From: Isoetes taiwanensis
Lineage: Eukaryota; Streptophyta; Lycopodiopsida; Isoetales; Isoetaceae
NCBI GenBank assembly: GCA_021234155.1
Contig: JAJEKV010000011.1
Location: forward strand, 372,001 to 436,000
Reading direction: 5' to 3'
DNA: 64,000 nucleotides
The position numbers and the translations under genes were made by a program. Positions 57,394-64,000 of the stretch are shown here, piece by piece. Under the pieces are notes generated by a model. That model worked only from the letters and a program-made list of their open reading frames with translations. It searched no databases and was not told the DNA's origin. Each line of letters starts with the position of its first letter. The stretch's first letter is position 1.

Positions 57394-59240
57394 CCTCTCA
57401 TATCCTCAAATGAGATATATAACAAGGTGTCATACGCGATATTGTGTAGCCAAACCTACTACAAACTTAATGAAAGAAAGTACATTTTTACAGATGCATG
57501 CAAATTCACCATTCCATGGACCAGCTGGAGCAAAAATTCCAGGTATCTCATCTGCATGTGTTTGGGTCGATATATGCTTCAGTATAATAAGATACAAGAA
57601 TGGGAAAGACGATAGCCACCCGTGATTGATCATGGAAATGATGAAAACAAATGAGTGCATGGGCTTTCTGTGGTTCCTCATGAGTGGGGAAAGATCCCAG
57701 GTCATTGCATACACTCATGCAACAAGAGGCAACTTTGCTCGATCTGCAATGAACTCAACCCCTTGGGTCCAAGTGTGATGCCTAGTTTTCAATGCCGATA
57801 AGTTTCAGTCTGGGGATTTATATCAGGGGGCAGTATTTTTTTTGGACAGAACAAGATCTTCCACTTAATGGGCACACTAAGGCCTTTTTGCATGCTTCAG
57901 GCTACAGGGACGTGTGTAAGTCGCTGGGTGGAGGATGGTGGTTTTTATTCTATTTTGATCTCTGTTTTAGTTTTTGAGCTTAGTTGATTCTGAAAATTGA
58001 TGCTTTGATCTCAGATAGAGATATATCAATGATAAAAGAGATTAGAATGGCTAAGGCCAAATGAAACGAATCAATATTTTTGATATTTTTACTCTGAATT
58101 TTGAAATATGGGCCGACAAGGCTTAGGGTTGGAAGGCAAAAATTTGTACTATATCGTCTATGTACATAGCATGGAAGCTTTATAACATTATGGATAGCAT
58201 AAAGGATTGCCACTTCTAGATTGACCAAATTAAATCTGGATAGATGAATAAAGCATAGGTACCTCGTGACTTCGAAACAAGAATACATGGAAACAGGAAT
58301 AGCACGGAACGTGAGTTTGGCTTCTCCAGCTATATTAATCGAGTTCCTAGACATTATAAAATACTTAAAATAGCTTCCTAGATGTTTTTATAATTAGACT
58401 ATGTGTGCATTTGCACCCACGGTTAGCTCAAATGTCGTGTGGTGTCAAAAGTAACTGTAGACAGCTAGGGAACCACCTAGATTCTTATGTATTCCTAAGG
58501 GATGTGGCTACACTAGCCTATTGCACTTGGAAATGCATAAGGGCTATGATCGATATTCCTTTGCTGGTAGCCATCCCCTGTCCTGGTGGGGGAAGATCAG
58601 ATGCTGCAGACTGGTGAAAGAATGGGCAGATTGGATGAGGTTTCAAATGAACCTTGGGCGGGAGACCGGGTACAGTTGGAGCACTAGAAAGGTTCAACCT
58701 ATGCTAGCAAGTGAGGATGTTTACAGGGAGTGAGCAGCCACCCTATTTGGGCAGGCTTGGATGTTCGATATAGTGGGAAGATAGTGCAGTGGCTCTTATA
58801 GTACCACGATGAAGGATGATAGTGCAAGCCAAGTTAACGCATGGGATGAAGCTTGCTCTCTCGGGGCCCCTCATATGCATAGCAAGGGCTTAGGCCTTGA
58901 ATAGTCCCTTGTTTGATCTGGTTATGACTGCACTAGCTTCAGATTCTTATCTCTGGTTATTGATTTGGACACTCAAGTGGTAAGGTGGATTGAAGTGCTA
59001 CTAATGGGGGGAGAAAATAATGGATACCCTTTAGTATGTGTAGTACTACCAGCAACACAGAAGATGTAGAGTTTCTGTTATTTGAGTACATAGTTAGATA
59101 GTTCTTCATCTTCATCCCCTCTTGGGTGTGGTGCAAATATTTTCTATCTAGCCTTTTGAGGGGCTTATAAATAAGGTTTGTAAACCATATTATTATCAAT
59201 AAAATATCTTGCCTTCAACAAAAAAAAAAAAAAAAAAAAG
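57394..59240. other. Stretch ending in a poly(A) tract; possible retro-inserted transcript end
   Basis: At 59200-59240 caataaaatatcttg (a polyadenylation-signal-like aataaa) is followed by about 20 A. This looks like the 3' end of a reverse-transcribed RNA on the plus strand. No upstream coding family is recognised in 57.4-59.2 kb (ORFs at 58405-58733 are motif-free) and I found no matching flanking duplication. Confidence 0.5.
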
Positions 59241-59439
59241 TATCTACTACCCCTATGGGACAAATAGACAGGCGTTAAAATAACATTTATTTATTTATAT
59301 AAGAGCAGTGATATGATTCTCCATCAAACTCGCAGAGATACACATAAATAGGGAATCAATCGGCTTTTCATTCGTCACAGCTACAATATACAATATCTCT
59401 AAGAAAAATGGATGGATGGGACAGCTGATCATGAGTACA

Positions 59440-59850
59440 TTGTCAGTCTCATATCAGATCATGTTCCATATTAGATCTTGTTGCAGGAGACAGGATTCAT
59501 GCCCCTGCAGCATGCGACCCTCGATAGACACATTGTTTATTTCCAAAAGGTGGCCAACATGGGCGACACTCAGCTCCTGCACTTGGCTTACACTGTGGCG
59601 ATGAGCCCGCAACGACTCAGGGCTTGTTGGAAGGACAAGAGAGCCCAGTGGCTGGCGCGCTGAAACGTAGAGACACATAGGTGCGTCCAGATGCACAGAG
59701 ACGCCGGTCGGGATAGGCTGAGGGGGTACTTGGACTCTTGCTTCCTGGGGAAGCTCTGGGACCACAATGCTCTGGAACAGGTAAAGATGGCACACTACAA
59801 ACAACACATAAACCCCACCCTGGTTCGACTCCAATGCTGTGACAAATAAG
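59440..59850 (+). mobile_element. LINE ORF2 C-terminal fragment
   Basis: The plus frame reads LLQETGFMPLQHATLDRHIV, then YFQKVANMGDTQLLHLAY and ACWKDKRAQW, closely matching the text at 41740-41900 of the LINE split by the hAT element. It continues as LRGYLDSCFLGKLWDHNALE and ends with stops. This is a short internal piece of the same LINE family. Confidence 0.75.
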
Positions 59851-60822
59851 GTAGTATATAATTAGCTTTCGAAACCTGAAGCTAGTGCATGACTTTTATC
59901 AACTTAGATTTCTTTTTGTACAATAAAACACGATAGCATGTTGAAAAGCTTTCGACATTCTTCTATAGAAAAGCCATTCCCTTTGAATATGCAGCTGTTG
60001 TTAATAACCTTATGAAAGAATTGCAGACTTCTATATAAAAATAATAAAGGATAAGATACATGTCCAAGATAAAGGAAGGCCTTCTATCTGACTAGCAGAG
60101 ATAAGTATTTGCTGAAAAATCAATTGGAAGATAGCCATATTCTGGCAGTCTGTAATATCAAATGCAGTAGCTCTTTCTGAGGCTTTTGTAGATCGGAGCT
60201 GCGCAGTCCTATTGGAAGTGTCCACTATTCAGTAAAACATTGAACAGTGAAAGATCTGTCAATCTTGAAATCCACATTGTTGCGGTCAATTATCTAGGTG
60301 CAAAGAGGTCCACAAGCAATGTAGGGGGAAATTATTTCTTTCTCTTAACAGAAAGATCGTCGTTATTGCAGAGTATGGATATGTCATCGGAACCCTCTAA
60401 AGTAGTTTATCAACAATTTGACATGATCTTTGACTTTGACATGATCTTTGACAGTTTACTGCTGTAGAAAAATGCATGGATCACCTTGCTGGCTGAGTTA
60501 AGAGAATCAAGGATGAATGGAGATTGTGCTAAAAATTGCTATATGGTCACCTATCTCAGAGTGAATTACGTGTGTGAGCTTCATACTATTGGAGGATCCC
60601 TTAAAACTAAGGTTTGTAAGGTAAGATATGGCTAATGTTTTTGTTCATATTTTTTGCTAAAAGAAGACAGGATAAAGGGTTGACCAAGAACACCATAGAC
60701 GGCCACCGTTTCAATTAATGTGGCTGTTTTCGTTGTGGTTTGATTATTATTTTTAAGCGCTAAAGCACGTGAGTGCGATATTGAATTACCCTAAGCATAT
60801 GGGGCCACAAAATGGTTTTGGC
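59851..60822. other. Stretch without a recognised gene
   Basis: Only short motif-free ORFs. A local duplication catgatctttgac occurs twice at 60421-60450. Confidence 0.4.
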
Positions 60823-61355
60823 ATTGATAATACATCTTGTGATGGGATATACATTTGGTTGCAATCCTATGTAGGTGACACTAGATCACTCATTACTGAA
60901 TTACTCTTATTGATTATTAACATGATGTAGGTGATACTAGATCACCCAATGCTGAATTACTCTTATTAATGTGATTCTACGATAATTGTAAAAATATTGC
61001 CCGATTGTTGACTTTAGAAACCTAACTCCGCGTTGAACTATGATATACTAGACTTGTTTGCCAGCTTTGTTTATGATAATACATCTTTGTTTCTGATAAT
61101 ACATCTTGTGATGGGATATACATTTGGTTGCAATCCCATGTAGGTGACAATAGATCCTTCGCTGCTGGATGCCCTTGCTGATTATTAAAGTGATATAGGT
61201 GACAATAGATCACTCATTGCTCAATTGCTCTTATTAATGTAAATTTACGATAATTCTAAATATTGTTTGATTGTTGACTTTAGAGCCGAAATAACTTCGC
61301 TTTGAACTATGATATACAAGACTTGATTGCCAGCTTTGTCTATGATAATGACAAA
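60823..61355. repeat. Tandem ~265-bp duplication with internal sub-repeats
   Basis: Two units each run from gataatacatcttgtgatgg through tagatcactcatt and tgttgactttaga to gccagctttgt. Each has an internal ~65-base repeat built around gtaggtgacaatagatc. Confidence 0.9.
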
Positions 61356-61802
61356 ATTGACTAAAACCTATATTCGCAACATGGGATGGAAACTCCATCG
61401 CATTTTCTAAATGCATAAACAAACTTACACTAAAATCTTGTCAAAATCTTGGCAAGCATAGGTCAAAGTTTTGGCGTCAAAGTTTTGGCAAGCATGTATG
61501 CTACTTGTGGCAAAAGTTGTTCTAGGCCATAAGCCATGCAAAAGTTCACCTCATCATTCAGGCGATGGTACAGTGCCACACTGGTTCAAAATTAAACTTC
61601 TATATATAAATAGAGTTGGTTTTTGTGGTCATCAATACTAATTTCACGTCACTAATCGAAGGCTTAAATTTTTTCCCTTCATCTTGTTGACAATCTCTAC
61701 CATTTCAAACATCAAAGCGTGCATAAAACCAAAATGAAAGAGTAGGAACAATAGTTATAGGCACGTCAATAACCTAAAATATCAAAGACTATAAAATTAC
61801 AC

Positions 61803-62015
61803 CAAGCTAAAGTGCGTAGGGACAATGCTTTTAGGGCCCATCCCCATCGAGAGTCATATAACATGTCACAACCTGGCTCGGCTGCAGAAACATCTGCCAT
61901 TGCTTTCGTTGAATCCCAGCTAGGGGAGCCATTACGAGAAGATGGGCCAATGCTAGGTTATGAGTTTGACCCACTTCCTCCAGGAGCATTTGGGATGCCA
62001 TCTATGCTCAGATGA
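61803..62015 (+). pseudogene. RLT-type homeobox-DDT protein exon fragment
   Basis: RLT (RINGLET) proteins partner ISWI chromatin remodellers in plants. The plus frame ends with AIAFVESQLGEPLREDGPML, then EFDPLPPGAFG, a very conserved block of RLT proteins that lies well inside the ~1,700-residue chain. The preceding VRRDNAFRAHPHRESY could belong to the same exon. No homeobox, DDT or WHIM blocks are visible in 60-64 kb. Either this is an exon of a long-intron gene running out of the window or a displaced fragment; a stop follows at 62013-62015 with no clear donor. Confidence 0.65.
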
Positions 62016-63140
62016 CCTGCAAAATATCCCAGCATCGTGCGGGGAAGGAAAGTTGTTCTCGGCATTTTAAATCCTGCATCTACTTCTTATAGCACTGCAC
62101 AAATTTGAAAAGTCTGTTGATTGGGAAACAGCTCCATTCTATCTCTTAAAATGGTCCTTTGGATTATAATATGTTTTTATACAATATTCTCATCAATATG
62201 TACTGTCAATGTGGAACCGTTTATGATGCTCGAGAATTATTCCAATCCATGTTTTGCTAGTGTTTGCTTTGTCTATTGAATTGGGTAATGTGATGCGTTG
62301 TAAATCTATATTTGCTGGTTTTAACAGTGACGTGCATTTCTATTGCCTCGTACTAGCGCAGAGATTAGTAGGTTTTGGATGCTAGCATATATAGGTAGGG
62401 ATGTTGTTGCCTTAGAACAGGGACTGCAACTGGTTCTGCATTTGCTATGCTTTATTATGATGCTAGTGCTAGCAATAGAAGAAGGTTTATGGTTTGAGCC
62501 ATAGAAGAAGCTAACTATAAGGATAGGTTTAGGTAGTTCAGTAGCATTAGTAGGTGTTGCATGGATGCATGCTTTGTGCTGCCCTTTGCATATGCACACA
62601 TATGCTTAGTTCAATTAGTAATTTGAGTTAGTTGCTTAGTCTGGCTGATTGTGCACAGGCATTTGGTTAGTCTTAGTTGAGTACTTTGGATTTGATGTGT
62701 GGCCTCCTTGGATGTGCACTTTGTAGATGAACTGTTCATGGACGTCCACTAGTTGTTGTGTGGATAATGGGATTATTCTATGGACATGTTGTGTATGCTA
62801 GTGCATACGCTTGAAATAAGCTTGATTTTTGAGTTGTTCACCTAAGCTGAGGAAAGAGACACATATTACATTTCATGCTTTGAGTAACATATTAGGTGTA
62901 CATTTCTTAGGCGTGGTGCACAACTCACGCTAAGAAATAAAAGTGTTTGGTTCTATTGGAAGATGTTAATATTTGCTGTCTAATTTTGAAAATTTAAGGA
63001 GTAGGTTATTTGCAATAGGCATTATTTTGGTTTATTGTGCTTGCTAGGAGATGCAATTTGCTTAATCGAAGACGCATGGTGGACATTAAAAAAAAAACAA
63101 AAAAGAGAGAGAGAGATTTTACGGTAGCTTTACGATTGAA
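62016..63140. other. Stretch without a recognised gene
   Basis: AT-rich, with short motif-free ORFs. Confidence 0.4.
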
Positions 63141-63148
63141 GCAAATTC

Positions 63149-63380
63149 ATGATCTTCCAACATCATTTAGGATCAAATAATTACAAACTTCTATAGAGAA
63201 AAAGGGGCCATCATTAAGCTATGATCTTCCAACATCATTTAGGATAAATAATTACAAACTTTTCTATAGAGAAAAAGGGGCCATCACTAAATAGATTGAA
63301 CTGGGGCAATAACACTAACACACCTCAGCAGATCATTAATGTCAAGAACTAACACACCTTAGCAGATTAATGTCAAGAAC
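63149..63380. repeat. Two adjacent short tandem duplications
   Basis: A ~73-base unit (gatcttccaacatcatttag to aaaaaggggccatcac) occurs twice at 63149-63290. A ~35-base unit (aacacacct-agcagat-aatgtcaagaac) occurs twice at 63316-63380. Confidence 0.9.
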
Positions 63381-63722
63381 TTCTTCTGAACACATTAAGA
63401 ATATCTTTTGGTACCTTATACTTCATTATTGTTTACAATCGTGAGCACACAAGTTACTTCATTCGTGTTGATTTCGAATTATTGTACTTTTAGAGATACT
63501 TATGATGGTGCCTCATATGACGTTGTACTCATTATGTTGAACTAAGGATCCCCAGTCCTTCAACATATATTGATTGTACCTTTGTTTGATCAACAACTTT
63601 TTTATGATCTAATAAGTTTTGATGTACATGGAAAATGCACATGTATTTTGCACTATTTCTTTTTAACACTGACTATCTTCTACACGTGGTGTCTTTTGCA
63701 CTTAGTCGAACAAAAGAAATGT

Positions 63723-63760
63723 TCGCGGCAGCCTTGGCTGCCGCGATAAACAAGGCTGCC
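63723..63760. repeat. GC-rich palindrome plus a third half-copy
   Basis: cgcggcagcc-tt-ggctgccgcg forms ten-base arms, followed by aaggctgccgc. GC content is far above the surroundings. The ORF beyond, 63680-64000 minus, runs off the window and is not recognised. Confidence 0.7.
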
Positions 63761-64000
63761 GCAATAAATTTCTTGTAACATTAAGTGACATCCTTGAGGA
63801 TAGTTTTTTACTTTAAAAAGTGTTTCTTGTGTCAAGGATTGTTGCTTCAAAAGTTGGAAGTAGGCACGAAGTTCCTTAGCCACATCTAAGACATTTGTGT
63901 TTGGATATTGGATGTCCATTAGAAGAAGGGGACAAACAAGCAATCTTTGCGTGATATCATATTGACACCATCTTTTGGACATATGGTGCACATAGCACAT

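Overview
This window looks like nuclear DNA of a land plant. Evidence: plant gene families (an LPR-type multicopper ferroxidase, a REVEILLE/LHY-type SHAQKYF-MYB, an RLT homeobox-DDT exon, a PPR fragment, a cornichon homolog, an EVE-domain protein), short GT-AG introns, a Copia element with the usual initiator-Met tRNA primer site, and DUF659-type hAT transposase remnants. The lineage is not fixed by sequence alone. The transposon mix, including a multi-domain transposase-like protein I associate with ferns, lycophytes and bryophytes, hints at a seed-free plant; this is weak. Gene density is very low. Most of the window is retrotransposon and DNA-transposon debris, and only two genes (LPR at 33294-35100 and EVE at 54461-54919) look intact.

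Layout. 1-7096 and about 29652-36764 are two direct copies of one ~7.1-kb segment. The second copy holds an intact two-exon LPR ferroxidase gene and a small membrane-protein ORF; the first holds wrecked versions of both. 7.1-11.5 kb is mostly unassignable. 11.56-13.10 kb (minus) is a REVEILLE-like MYB with exons in order but with frame-breaking lesions. 14.6-17.0 kb (minus) is a transposase-like pseudogene split by a 546-bp foldback MITE. 17.7 kb has a nucleoside-diphosphate-kinase-like scrap. 21.6-28.8 kb (minus) is an L1-type LINE interrupted by a complete-ended Copia element (24380-27840, 5-bp target duplication), which is itself interrupted by a dimeric structured repeat and by a Mutator-type MITE with a 9-bp duplication.

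37-41 kb holds a hAT transposase remnant and tandem repeats. At 41.2-46.15 kb a second LINE is interrupted by a 3.55-kb hAT-type element (42017-45569; matching 17-bp inverted ends, 8-bp target duplication). That element carries exons of a host phosphoglycerate mutase gene, a transduplicated gene fragment. Another hAT transposase remnant (46.2-47.0 kb), a second copy of the dimeric repeat (47.6-48.65 kb), a PPR fragment (49.7 kb), a cornichon-like gene with one frameshift (51.9-52.5 kb), the EVE-domain gene, more LINE 3' ends (56.9 and 59.4 kb), a long palindrome (57.3 kb), tandem repeats and an RLT exon fragment (61.8 kb) follow.

The genes do not form a pathway; what ties the window together is transposition. 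The strongest observations are the hAT element with captured phosphoglycerate mutase, the dimeric repeat family present twice with covarying hairpins, a conserved LINE 3' stem-loop at five loci that is also inside the dimeric repeats, and the 7.1-kb duplication whose differences are dominated by small indels, which may be partly an assembly or consensus problem.
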